DNA of 35,212 nt, from assembly GCA_016780995.1 (NCBI GenBank), contig JADHKZ010000006.1, positions 1 through 35,212 on the forward strand, read 5' to 3'. Below are positions 6,448-13,503 of the stretch, in pieces. The number at the start of each line of letters is the position of its first letter. The stretch's first letter is position 1. Made by a program: the position numbers and the translations under genes. Below the pieces are notes generated by a model. That model was not told where the DNA came from and made no database searches. It was given only the letters and a program-made list of their open reading frames with translations. The DNA comes from Thermoleophilia bacterium. Lineage in GTDB: Bacteria; Actinomycetota; Thermoleophilia; Miltoncostaeales; Miltoncostaeaceae.

Positions 6448-7104
6448 ATGGACGTTTTCGAGGCAATCCGCAAGCGCAAGGCCGTGCGCACCTACACCGA
6501 CCGGCCGGTGCCGGAGGAGGTGCTGGACAAGGTGCTGCGCGCCGCGCTGCAGGCCCCCACGGGCAGCGGGTCGCAGGCCTGGGGCCTGCTGGTGGTGCGT
6601 GACGAGGCCACCCGGCGCCAGGTGGCCGACCTGGTGATCGCGGGCGGGGCGCAGTACTTCGCCGCCATGCGCCCGCGGCGCGACGCCACGCCCGAGGAGC
6701 ACGAGGCCGCGTGCGTGGCCTACGCCGAGCAGATCCTGCCCACCTACCGCATCGCGCCCGTGTGGGTGATGGGCCTGCTGGTTCCCCGCGACAACTACCC
6801 CGAGAGCATGCGCGAGGGCGGGTACGTGGATGACCTGCTGTCGGTGGCCTTCGCCATGGAGAACCTGTTCGTGGCCGCGCGCGCCGAGGGACTGGGCACC
6901 GTGCCCACGTCGGCGTTCCAGCGGTTCGAGAAGGACCGGCTGCGGGAGATCGTGGGGCTGCCGCCCGAGGTGGACCCGGTGCTGGTGACCCCGCTGGGCT
7001 ATCCCGAGTCGTTCCCCGAGGGCCTTCCGCCGGCCCTCAAGCGCACCTACCGCGGCTGGAAGTCGCTGGTGCACGATGACCGGTGGGGCAACACCCGCGA
7101 CTAG
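6448..7104 (+). CDS. nitroreductase-family FMN oxidoreductase
   Basis: A 218-residue single-domain flavoenzyme. The N-terminus MDVFEAIRKRKAVRTYTDRPVP and the next block VLRAALQAPTGSGSQAWGLLVV supply the FMN phosphate-binding Arg and Ser/Gln residues. FAMENLFVAARAEGLGTVPTS and VLVTPLGYPESFPE complete the nitroreductase fold. It probably uses NAD(P)H to reduce a quinone, nitro or enone substrate; the natural substrate is unknown. Ribosome site GGAGGT lies 5 nt before ATG. It sits 40 nt after bcp and 17 nt before the rhodanese gene. Confidence 0.9.
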   Translation: MDVFEAIRKRKAVRTYTDRPVPEEVLDKVLRAALQAPTGSGSQAWGLLVVRDEATRRQVADLVIAGGAQYFAAMRPRRDATPEEHEAACVAYAEQILPTYRIAPVWVMGLLVPRDNYPESMREGGYVDDLLSVAFAMENLFVAARAEGLGTVPTSAFQRFEKDRLREIVGLPPEVDPVLVTPLGYPESFPEGLPPALKRTYRGWKSLVHDDRWGNTRD

Positions 7105-7121
7105 CGACCTGGAGGACCTCC

Positions 7122-7463
7122 GTGGCATGGGATGACATCGCGCAGTGGCAGCCGCCCGACCTGTTCGCATCGCTGCGGATGGGCGACAACGTGCTGCCCG
7201 TGGACTGCCGCGAGCTCACGTGGCGCGAGGCCGATACCAAGGTGAAGGGGGCCATCCGCATGGACCCGATGTCGTTCACCTCGGAGATCGACTCGCTGCC
7301 CACCGAGAAGGAGATCGTGTTCTACTGCGATCGCCCCGGCGAGGCCACCAGCATGAAGATCGCCCTCACCGCGTTCGACAAGGGCTACACGCGCGTGGGC
7401 GTGCTGGTGGGGGGGTTCGATGCGTGGCAGGCGGCCGACTACCCCGTGGAGCCCAAGGAGTAG
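7122..7463 (+). CDS. rhodanese-domain sulfurtransferase
   Basis: A 113-residue single rhodanese domain. Features: VLPVDCRELTWREADTKVKGAIRM (the DxR...H/GAI motif), then the active-site strand and loop EIVFYCDRPGEATS, with the presumed persulfide-carrying Cys at residue 69, and the closing GYTRVGVLVGGFDAWQAADYPVE, which is the canonical GG-x-x-AW ending. It probably transfers sulfane sulfur to a thiol acceptor. The start is GTG at 7122, 6 nt after GGAGG; a longer reading from 7083 would run through the end of the nitroreductase gene. Likely cotranscribed with bcp and the nitroreductase. Confidence 0.9.
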   Translation: MAWDDIAQWQPPDLFASLRMGDNVLPVDCRELTWREADTKVKGAIRMDPMSFTSEIDSLPTEKEIVFYCDRPGEATSMKIALTAFDKGYTRVGVLVGGFDAWQAADYPVEPKE

Positions 7464-7487
7464 CCCGCCGCCGGCCGCCGCGGCTGC

Positions 7488-7802
7488 CTACTTGGGGGTG
7501 AGGCCGTAGCGCTGCTCCAGCCACTCCGGCAGGATCGCGGCGATGCCGCGGATGAGCAGCTCCCGCTCCGAGATGGCCACGCGGGCGGCCACCTGCATCA
7601 CCAGCTGCCCCTCGTCGCTGCGCACGCCCTGCACGCCCGACACCATCTGGTCGCCCTCGGACTTGTTGTAGACCATCGCGCGGGCCGCCATGGGCCAGTG
7701 CTCGCGGGTCCACTCGATGAGCGACTCCTCGAGGTCGGTGGGCGAGTACTCCAGCAGTGCCCGCTGGAGCTCGTTGGGCGTTCCGTCACTGTCGCGCTGC
7801 AT
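7488..7802 (-). CDS. hypothetical protein, 104 aa
   Basis: An unrecognised soluble, acidic protein. N-terminus MQRDSDGTPNELQRALLEY, then a predicted helical/strand mix including LIEWTREHWPMAARAMVYNKSEGDQMVSGVQGVRS, ending with LPEWLEQRYGLTPK. No cysteines, signal peptide or membrane segment. AGGACC lies a few bases before the ATG as a weak ribosome site. It is convergent with the rhodanese gene and diverges from the membrane protein at 7853 over a 50-nt gap. Composition and codon use fit a real gene. Confidence 0.7.
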   Translation of the reverse strand: MQRDSDGTPNELQRALLEYSPTDLEESLIEWTREHWPMAARAMVYNKSEGDQMVSGVQGVRSDEGQLVMQVAARVAISERELLIRGIAAILPEWLEQRYGLTPK

Positions 7803-7852
7803 GTGAGGTCCTTTGAGGGGCCGGTTGCGGGAATCATGGGCAGGATAGCCGC

Positions 7853-8377
7853 GTGAGCGATGCGACGGGCTCGGGGCGCGGCGGGGCGCGCGGACGGCTG
7901 CTGCTGTTGTCGGCGGGGGTGGTGCTGTTCGTGCTGGCCATCGTGGGGTCGGGCATCGAATGGGGACGCCTGCTGGTGAAGGGCCGCCTGGTGGTGGTGG
8001 AGGACGGCCTGTCGCTGTGGCAGGGGGTGGTGGTGCTGGTGGCCGCCGCCGTGGGGGCGGTGCTCATGGGCACCGCAGTGGCCGCCGGGCGGGGCCGCCT
8101 GGCCGCCGCTGCCGCCCTGGTGGCGGGTGCGGTGATCGCCGCGGCATCGCTGGCGGCCATCAGATGGCTGGTCACGCGCCCCTCCGAGATCGCCGACCAG
8201 GTGCGCGCCGGCGCCGAGGCCATCCCGCTGAAGGGCTACGTGGTGCCGCCCATCGAGAGCCTCATCGGTGCGGGCGCGTGGGTATCGCTGGTGGCCGGGT
8301 CCCTGTTGCTGCTGCTGGGGCTGGTGGGCCTGGTGGTGCCCGCGTGGCGCGGGCGCCGTGGCGCCGGGGCCGCGTGA
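7853..8377 (+). CDS. four-helix integral membrane protein
   Basis: A 174-residue protein with four predicted membrane helices (about 15-35, 61-83, 86-107, 139-160), a basic N-terminus and a basic tail (RGRRGAGAA). Between helices 3 and 4 is an outward-type segment PSEIADQVRAGAEAIPLKGY. No family is recognised. The GTG start follows CAGGAT (7841-7846) by 6 nt. The stop overlaps the ATG of the BtuF-like gene (TGATG), so the two are coupled; a membrane partner for that binding protein is a reasonable guess only. Confidence 0.75.
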   Translation: MSDATGSGRGGARGRLLLLSAGVVLFVLAIVGSGIEWGRLLVKGRLVVVEDGLSLWQGVVVLVAAAVGAVLMGTAVAAGRGRLAAAAALVAGAVIAAASLAAIRWLVTRPSEIADQVRAGAEAIPLKGYVVPPIESLIGAGAWVSLVAGSLLLLLGLVGLVVPAWRGRRGAGAA

Positions 8378-9291
8378 TGGCGCAGCGCATCGCATCGCTG
8401 CTGCCGTCGGTCACCGAGATCGCCTGCGCGCTGGGGCTGGGCGATCGGCTGGTGGCCCGCAGCCACGAGTGCGACTACCCACCCCAGGTGGAGAACCTGC
8501 CGGCGGTCACGGCCGGGCGCCTGCCGCCCGACGCGGTGACCCAGGCCCAGGTCGACCAGGCCGTCACCGAGGCCGCGGCATCCGGCGAGGCCCTCTACGA
8601 GGTGGACGGTGCGCTGCTAGCGTCGCTGGCCCCGGACCTGGTGCTCACCCAGTCGCTGTGCGACGTGTGCGCGGTGGACGAGGACCTGGTGCGGCGCGCG
8701 GTGCGCCACATGGATCCGCCGCCCCCGCTGGTGTCGCTGGCACCCGGTCGCCTTGACGAGGTGATCGCATCGGTGGGCGACGTGGCCCACGCCGCCGGGG
8801 TGCCGGAGGCGGGCGACCGGCTCATCGCCCAGCTGGCCGCGCGGCTGGATGCCGTGCGCGCGCGGGTGGCCGGGCGCACCCCGGTGCGGGTGGCCGCCGT
8901 GGAGTGGCTGGACCCCCCGTGGTCGGCGGGGCACTGGGTGCCCGACCAGGTGGCGGCCGCCGGCGGCGAGGAGGTGCTCATCGCACCGGGCGCCAGGTCG
9001 GCGCGCATGACCTGGGACCAGGTGGCGGCCGCCCGCCCCGACGTGGTGGTGCTCATGCCCTGCGGCCTGTCGCTGGCGCAGGTGATGGACCTGGCCGGCG
9101 AGGTGCCGCCGTTGCCGGCCCGCGTGGCGGCGGTGGACGCATCGGGGCTGTTCAGCAGGCCGGGCCCGCGCCTGGTGGATGGCGTGGAGGTGCTGGAGGC
9201 CATCCTGCATCCCCAGCCCGGCGACGCGCCCCCGGGGGATGCCTGGGCCTGGGTTGACCAGCCGTCCGGCTACACTCGGAAGGGCCGATGA
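8377..9291 (+). CDS. BtuF-like cobalamin-binding protein without signal peptide
   Basis: A 304-residue protein of the helical-backbone metal receptor fold (periplasmic binding protein, PF01497-type). It opens directly with RIASLLPSVTEIACALGLGDRLVARSHECDYP, the standard first lobe of BtuF-like proteins, followed by TQSLCDVCAVDEDLV, a long connecting helix (GDRLIAQLAARLDAVRARVAG) and the second lobe VAAVEWLDPPWSAGHWVPDQVAAAGGEEV and PDVVVLMPCGLSL. No signal peptide or lipobox precedes it, so it is predicted to be cytoplasmic, as in a widespread but uncharacterised subgroup. Start ATG at 8377 overlaps the upstream stop, and its own stop overlaps the GYD gene's ATG, giving a three-gene coupled unit. 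Confidence 0.85.
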   Translation: MAQRIASLLPSVTEIACALGLGDRLVARSHECDYPPQVENLPAVTAGRLPPDAVTQAQVDQAVTEAAASGEALYEVDGALLASLAPDLVLTQSLCDVCAVDEDLVRRAVRHMDPPPPLVSLAPGRLDEVIASVGDVAHAAGVPEAGDRLIAQLAARLDAVRARVAGRTPVRVAAVEWLDPPWSAGHWVPDQVAAAGGEEVLIAPGARSARMTWDQVAAARPDVVVLMPCGLSLAQVMDLAGEVPPLPARVAAVDASGLFSRPGPRLVDGVEVLEAILHPQPGDAPPGDAWAWVDQPSGYTRKGR

Positions 9292-9563
9292 AGACCTTCA
9301 TCCTCCTCGCCACGCTCAGCCCCCAGGGGCTCCAGACCCTCCGGCTCACGCCCGAGCGGCTGCTGGAGGTGAACCGCGAGATCGAGGATCTTGGTGGAAC
9401 GGTGCTGGACCAGTGGGCCGTGCTGGGCTACTACGACTTCCTGAGCGTCATCCAGGCCCCCGACGAGCAGGCCGCGGCGCGGATGGTGGGCGAGCTCTCG
9501 GCGCGGGGCAGCGCCACGTTTGAGACGCTCACCGTGATGGACCCGGACGACCTGCTGGGCTAG
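9288..9563 (+). CDS. GYD-domain protein
   Basis: A 91-residue protein with the GYD family plan, a ferredoxin-like alpha/beta fold: FILLATLSPQGLQTLRLTPERL, then IEDLGGTVLDQWAVLGYYDFLSVIQAPDEQAAARMV (the family's LG-x-YD motif, here LGYYDF) and ATFETLTVMDPDDL. Its function is unknown across the family. The ATG overlaps the previous stop by 4 nt (ATGA). Its TAG stop shares the tetranucleotide CTAG with the stop codon of the convergent zinc-ribbon gene. Confidence 0.85.
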   Translation: MKTFILLATLSPQGLQTLRLTPERLLEVNREIEDLGGTVLDQWAVLGYYDFLSVIQAPDEQAAARMVGELSARGSATFETLTVMDPDDLLG

Positions 9564-9736
9564 GCGCCCACGCGCCGCCAGGACTCGCTGTGGCACAGCG
9601 GGCAGGCGGGCAGCACCAGCACCCCGTCGTTCTCGGTGGGGGAGGTGACCAGCAGGTCGCACTCGGCGCAGCGGAACGACCCGGTCACCTCGTCACCGAC
9701 GGTGAAGGTCTCGACCTGTGCGGGATCCTGCGGCAT
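9560..9736 (-). CDS. small zinc-ribbon protein, 58 aa
   Basis: A 58-residue protein dominated by one zinc ribbon: FRCAECDLLVTSPT, then LPACPLCHSESWRRV, giving Cys23, Cys26, Cys45 and Cys48. The acidic lead (QVETFTVGDEVTG) resembles small zinc-ribbon proteins found across actinobacteria; the function is unknown. The ATG at 9736 is chosen because the protein then has normal ribbon proportions and a G-rich stretch precedes it. The stop overlaps the GYD stop at CTAG. Confidence 0.75.
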   Translation of the reverse strand: MPQDPAQVETFTVGDEVTGSFRCAECDLLVTSPTENDGVLVLPACPLCHSESWRRVGA

Positions 9737-9791
9737 GTGGGTACCCCCCGCGCCGGGCGCGTGGATCGTGAGGCGTGGCGGCCCCGGGTTG

Positions 9792-10064
9792 CTAGATGGC
9801 GAGCGCGGCGACCAGCGCCGCCGCCGCGATGACGGCGAACAGCACGAATCCCACGGCCAGGAACCGGGTCTCGGTGAGCAGGGGCTGCTGCGGCTCGGCG
9901 TCACGGGCCGGGCGCCAGTGCAGGATGCGCGCGATGCGCCCCTCGTGCACGGACCGCTCGCAGTACGGGCAGAAGGTGGCCGACGCGAGCAGCGGCAGGC
10001 CACACCGGTGGCACCCCGGGGCGTCTGAGTGGTGGTGATGTTGGAGGTTCGACTCCGTGCGCAT
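9792..10064 (-). CDS. zinc-ribbon protein with C-terminal membrane helix
   Basis: A 90-residue tail-anchored-type protein. A His-rich lead (LQHHHH) is followed by a zinc ribbon CHRCGLPLLASATFCPYC (two CxxC knuckles), a basic linker, and a C-terminal hydrophobic helix (FLAVGFVLFAVIAAAALVAALAI). Zinc-ribbon plus single-helix proteins are common in actinobacteria, with no assigned role. The ATG lies 6 nt after TATGCT (10071-10076, complement), so it is probably leaderless. The His cluster could add metal binding. Confidence 0.75.
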   Translation of the reverse strand: MRTESNLQHHHHSDAPGCHRCGLPLLASATFCPYCERSVHEGRIARILHWRPARDAEPQQPLLTETRFLAVGFVLFAVIAAAALVAALAI

Positions 10065-10144
10065 GAGGGCAGCATACCGCCGCGGGAAGGAATTCGCGCC
10101 CGGGTGTCGACGGACGCGCGTCGTACCCGCGTGGTTCGGGCGGA

Positions 10145-10465
10145 TCAGCCGGGGGCGTCGTCGGCCAGCATGGGGAATGCCGCCGTGGCGTCGTGCTGCG
10201 GGTGGGCCTGGTCCTGCGCGGGCCGCGTGGCCGCCATGTCGGCCTGCCGGTCGTCTACCTCGGCAATCTCATCGGCCAGGGCGTCGGCGGGGATGCGGCC
10301 CTCCTTGGCCAGGGCGTACGCCCGCGCGCCGAGCGCGACCAATGCCGCGCGGTGGCGGCGCTCCATCACGCGCTTCTCGCCCTCCACCCGGGCGCGGTGC
10401 ACGGACTGGCGCATGCCCCCCGCCATGCGCCACGCGGTGGATGTGCCGGAGCGGATGAGTGACAT
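10145..10465 (-). CDS. hypothetical basic helical protein, 106 aa
   Basis: Unrecognised. The first half is basic and helical (SVHRARVEGEKRVMERRHRAALVALGARAYALAKEGRIP), the middle acidic (ADALADEIAEVDDRQADM) and the tail Gln/His/Ala-rich and probably disordered. No membrane segment. The ATG at 10465 is chosen because TACGCT (10472-10477, complement) lies exactly 6 nt upstream; a longer in-frame start at 10516 would put that promoter inside the gene. Confidence 0.65.
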   Translation of the reverse strand: MSLIRSGTSTAWRMAGGMRQSVHRARVEGEKRVMERRHRAALVALGARAYALAKEGRIPADALADEIAEVDDRQADMAATRPAQDQAHPQHDATAAFPMLADDAPG

Positions 10466-10560
10466 GGCGCCAGCGTAGCCGCGCGCGGCGTTCGCGGGCC
10501 GGGGGAGAGGCGGCACGTCCGGTCACACACCCGCGCGGAATGCCGCCATAGCGTGGCCCC

Positions 10561-11184
10561 ATGGACGTAGCGGCACGCATGCGGGGCCAGTCGGGCCAGG
10601 CGACGATCGAGCACGTGGGGCTGGTGCTGGTGATCGCCCTCATGCTGGGCGCGCTGGCCGCGTGGGCCGCCACCGAGCGGTGGGCGCCCGACGGCCCCCC
10701 GGATGTCATCGCGCAGGTGGCGGCCCCCCTGGCCTCGGCGGGCCGCGGCACCACGGCGGCGGTGGCCACGGGCCAGATGGCCATGGAGCGCGTGGCGCGG
10801 GCCATGGAGTCGGGTGGCGACGAGTCGGGGGCGCTCCGGCGTGCCTGGGATGCCGTGCTGTGGTGGGGCGCGCTCAACGTGGACGGGCAGATCGAGGCGG
10901 GCAGGGGGTTCCTGGAACAGGTGGGCATCCGTGCCGAGGACCTGGTGAAGGACCCGGTCAAGACCATCGAGGGCGCCGTGGAGCGGCTGGGCAAGCCGCC
11001 GGTCACCGGCACGGCCGAGCGCGTGGGTCGCATCGCGCGCACTGTCGCCACCGCCGGTGAGCGCCCGTTCCGCGACACGTTCATGGGCGTGTCGCGCGAC
11101 CTGGGCGGGTTGGGCGCGGACTGGCTCATCACCAAGTTCGCGCGGGGAGTGGGCGGGTTGCTCAAGGGGCTCCTGCCTGGATGA
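10561..11184 (+). CDS. class III prepilin-like (Flp/TadE-type) exported protein, large
   Basis: A 207-residue protein with a class III prepilin signal: a basic lead MDVAARMRGQSG, then the Gly|QATIE cleavage motif with Glu at +5, then a hydrophobic helix (HVGLVLVIALMLGALAAWAA). The rest is a soluble, mostly helical domain without cysteines, ending in an amphipathic GLGADWLITKFARGVGGLLKGLLPG. Flp pilins are normally 50-80 residues, so this is either a pseudopilin or a protein using the Tad processing route. TAGCGT (10549-10554) is 6 nt before the ATG, a leaderless start. The next gene carries the same motif and overlaps by 4 nt. No Tad machinery is in the window. Confidence 0.75.
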   Translation: MDVAARMRGQSGQATIEHVGLVLVIALMLGALAAWAATERWAPDGPPDVIAQVAAPLASAGRGTTAAVATGQMAMERVARAMESGGDESGALRRAWDAVLWWGALNVDGQIEAGRGFLEQVGIRAEDLVKDPVKTIEGAVERLGKPPVTGTAERVGRIARTVATAGERPFRDTFMGVSRDLGGLGADWLITKFARGVGGLLKGLLPG

Positions 11185-11441
11185 GGGCTACCACGAACAG
11201 GGGGATGGACATGCTGGACAGGACGGCGGCGCGCGTGCACGCATGGGCCGCGCATGCATGGTGGCGGGCCCGCGATTCGCGCGGCCAGGGCACCGTGGAG
11301 TACGTGGGCATGGTGGTGATGGTCACCCTGCTGGTGGCCGCAGTGGCCGTGGCGGCCAAGGGGTGGGCGCCCGACATCGGCAACGCCCTCAAGAAGGCCC
11401 TCACCGGGGCGGTCAAGCACCTCACCGACGGCTTCGGATGA
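11181..11441 (+). CDS. Flp-type prepilin-like protein
   Basis: An 86-residue (or 76-residue, from ATG 11211) protein: a basic, Trp/Ala-rich lead, then RGQGTVEYVGM, matching the class III prepilin signal Gly|QGTVE with Glu at +5 and Tyr at +6, then a hydrophobic helix (VVMVTLLVAAVAVAAKG) and a short amphipathic tail with LKKALTGAVKHLTDGFG. This is the normal pilin size. The ATG at 11181 overlaps the previous stop (ATGA), favouring coupling; the alternative ATG at 11211 has GGGGG upstream. The shared signal suggests the pair is processed and assembled together. Confidence 0.8.
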   Translation: MRATTNRGMDMLDRTAARVHAWAAHAWWRARDSRGQGTVEYVGMVVMVTLLVAAVAVAAKGWAPDIGNALKKALTGAVKHLTDGFG

Positions 11442-11471
11442 TCGCGGTGGCGCCGCGGTGGTGGTCCCCGG

Positions 11472-12467
11472 CTAGGGGATGATCACCGCGGCGCCGTCCA
11501 CCTGGCCCGTGGCGATGCGCTGCAGGGCGCGGTTGGCATCGGCCAGGGGGTGCTCCTCCACCGAGGTGGTGACAGGGATCTCCGCGGCGAGCGCCAGGTA
11601 GTCACGGGCATCCGCGCGGGTGACGTTGGCCACCGACCGGATGGACCGCTCCCACCACAGGTCGGCGTAGTCGATGGGCGGGATGCCGTCGAGGTGGATG
11701 GCATTGATGGCCACGGTGCCCCCGCGGTCGAGGGCCGTGAGCGCGTGCACCACCACTTCCCCCGCGGGCGCGAACGTGACCGCCAGGTCGAGGGGGAACG
11801 GCGGTGCATCGCCGTATCCGCCAGCCCACTCGGCACCGAGCTCCAGGGCGCGGCCCTGCTCGGCCATCGACCGGGTGGCGACGGCCACGCGGCAGCCCAT
11901 GTGGCGCGCCACCTGGATGGCCTGCAGCGCGGACGCCCCGAAGCCGTACAGGCCCACGCGCGCACCGGGGAAGATGCCGGCCACCCTCAGTGCCCGGAAC
12001 CCGATGATGCCCCCGCACAGCAGGGGGGCGAGGTGGCGGTCGTCCGGGCCCTCGGGCAACGGCACCACCACGTCCGCCCGAGCGGCTACCAACTCGGCAA
12101 ATCCGCCGTGGCGATCCCAGCCGGTGAACGTGGCCGACGCGCACAGGTTCTCGCGCCCCGTGGTGCAGAAGCCGCACTCCCCGCAGGTTCCGGCCAGCCA
12201 GGTGAGGCCCGCCCGGTCGCCCGGGGCCCATCCCTGCACGCCAGGCCCCACCTGCGCGATGCGCCCCACCACCTGGTGCCCGGGGATCACCGGCAGCACG
12301 CGCGCGGCCAGGTCGCCCTCGCAGATCTGCAGGTCCGTCCGGCACGCGGCGCAGGCGGCCACGCGGATGACCACCTCGCCCGGGCCGGCCGTGGGGTCGG
12401 GGAACGTGGCCAGCCGCAGGGGCTTGGCGTGGATGCTTCCCGGCGCTGTCAGCACCATCGCGCGCAT
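11472..12467 (-). CDS. zinc-dependent alcohol dehydrogenase (AdhA-type MDR)
   Basis: A 331-residue medium-chain dehydrogenase/reductase. Catalytic zinc ligands are Cys42 (ACRTD) and His64 (GHQVVG). The structural zinc site is Cys95, Cys98, Cys101 and Cys109 (CGECGFCTTGRENLC). The nucleotide-binding turn is VGLYGFGASALQAIQVA, the variant typical of the AdhA 'propanol-preferring' subgroup, followed by VAVATRS, which suggests NADP(H) or relaxed cofactor use. It likely oxidises short-chain alcohols or reduces aldehydes. The start is ATG at 12467 (a second in-frame ATG is at 12458). CACGCT (12476-12481, complement) lies 8 nt upstream and covers the divergent gene's start codon. Confidence 0.92.
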   Translation of the reverse strand: MRAMVLTAPGSIHAKPLRLATFPDPTAGPGEVVIRVAACAACRTDLQICEGDLAARVLPVIPGHQVVGRIAQVGPGVQGWAPGDRAGLTWLAGTCGECGFCTTGRENLCASATFTGWDRHGGFAELVAARADVVVPLPEGPDDRHLAPLLCGGIIGFRALRVAGIFPGARVGLYGFGASALQAIQVARHMGCRVAVATRSMAEQGRALELGAEWAGGYGDAPPFPLDLAVTFAPAGEVVVHALTALDRGGTVAINAIHLDGIPPIDYADLWWERSIRSVANVTRADARDYLALAAEIPVTTSVEEHPLADANRALQRIATGQVDGAAVIIP

Positions 12468-12481
12468 ATGCTGGGAGCGTG
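12465..12481. promoter_or_regulatory. interlocked divergent leaderless promoters
   Basis: Start codons of the alcohol dehydrogenase (minus, 12467-12465) and the hypothetical gene (plus, 12479-12481) are only 11 nt apart. TATGCT (12467-12472) is 6 nt before the plus GTG and touches the minus ATG; CACGCT on the minus strand (12476-12481) is 8 nt before the minus ATG and covers the plus GTG. The two -10 candidates therefore occupy each other's start codons. Confidence 0.5.
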
Positions 12482-12979
12482 GCAGGAATCGAGGTCATCC
12501 GCGTGCCCGACGCGCCCATGGCGGCGGGCGACCCCACCCGGGTGCACGCCGTGCAGGCGGACGGCCGCGCGCTGATGCCCGGGCTCACCCGCCCCGAGGC
12601 CCAGGCCGCATGCGGATGGCTGGGGGAGGTGCCGGCGGCCGACCGGTGGCTGGCGCTGGCCGAGGTGGCCCTGCCGGTGGTGCTCACCGACGGCGCCGGG
12701 CCGCACCTGCTGGATGCGGACGGGAGCCTGGTGCTGGTGCTGGCGCCCCACCCGTGCATCGCGCACGCGCACGTGGCGATGGGGGCGCCGTCGCCCCTGC
12801 ACGCCGTGGGCGCGGTGCGGCGCGTGGGCGAGGGCGGCTGGATGTGGCTGGCGCGTGCGCAGGTGGACGATGCGGGACGGGTGGCGGCGCTTGACGCACT
12901 GGATGCCGTGACGGGCCCCGAGGGCCTGCCGGGCTGGGCCGCGATGCGGGCCGGGGCCGTCCCTAGTCTTGGCGCGTGA
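12479..12979 (+). CDS. hypothetical protein, 166 aa
   Basis: An unrecognised soluble protein, Ala/Gly/Val-rich, with a strand-rich middle (LALAEVALPVVLTDG, LLDADGSLVLVLAPHPCIAHAHVAM) and a C-terminal helical segment (RVAALDALDAVTG). One HPCIAHAH stretch contains Cys and His residues that could bind metal, but no motif is complete. No signal peptide or membrane helix. The GTG start follows TATGCT by 6 nt. Its stop overlaps the next gene's GTG (GTGA). Confidence 0.65.
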   Translation: MAGIEVIRVPDAPMAAGDPTRVHAVQADGRALMPGLTRPEAQAACGWLGEVPAADRWLALAEVALPVVLTDGAGPHLLDADGSLVLVLAPHPCIAHAHVAMGAPSPLHAVGAVRRVGEGGWMWLARAQVDDAGRVAALDALDAVTGPEGLPGWAAMRAGAVPSLGA

Positions 12980-13278
12980 GCGAGTACGTCATCCGCTTTA
13001 CCGCGATCAACCCCGATGACCTCGACGACTCCGCCACCGTGAGGCTGGCGGGGGCGGCGCGCGCCATCCCGGGCACGCGGCCCCACGGCAAGGTGCGGGT
13101 GGATCCCGTGCGCCGGTCCATCGAGGCCGGGTTCGCCATCGACGTGGAGCAGGCCATGGCCGAGGCCGCGCGCGACGGCGGGCGGCTTGCCAAGGAGATG
13201 CTGCTGGCGGCCCGCATGCCGGATGCACGCCTGGTGGAGATGAGCGTGCGGATGGGGGATACGCGCAGTTCGGACTGA
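12976..13278 (+). CDS. hypothetical protein, 100 aa
   Basis: Unrecognised, soluble. It begins with a strand (SEYVIRFTAINPDDLDDSATVRLAG), continues with a basic VRVDPVRRSIEAGFAIDVEQAMAEAARDGGRLAKEMLLAA helix region, and ends RMGDTRSSD. The GTG start overlaps the previous stop by 4 nt and also has its own TAGTCT (12964-12969) 6 nt upstream, so it may be made both by coupling and from a separate leaderless message. A weak hairpin with a 6-bp stem (13300-13317) follows in the 225-nt gap before phr; nothing else was recognised there. Confidence 0.65.
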   Translation: MSEYVIRFTAINPDDLDDSATVRLAGAARAIPGTRPHGKVRVDPVRRSIEAGFAIDVEQAMAEAARDGGRLAKEMLLAARMPDARLVEMSVRMGDTRSSD

Positions 13279-13503
13279 CCCCGGGGGCGGCGCCCTGCCG
13301 CGGGACGTGAATCCCGCCTGCGGCCGTTCCCCCGAATCAGCGCCGTGGTCGCCGCGTCGCCCGGGGTCGTGGTCCGAACTGCACCTGTAAGGCTACGAAC
13401 TTCCCGGTAGCTGCCCATCGGTGCCGCCCCGGCTCCCCCTTGCGGGTTTGCCGCAGTCCCGTACGCGCCGGTATCCGGGCCGAAAGACGCCACAATCCGC
13501 CGT

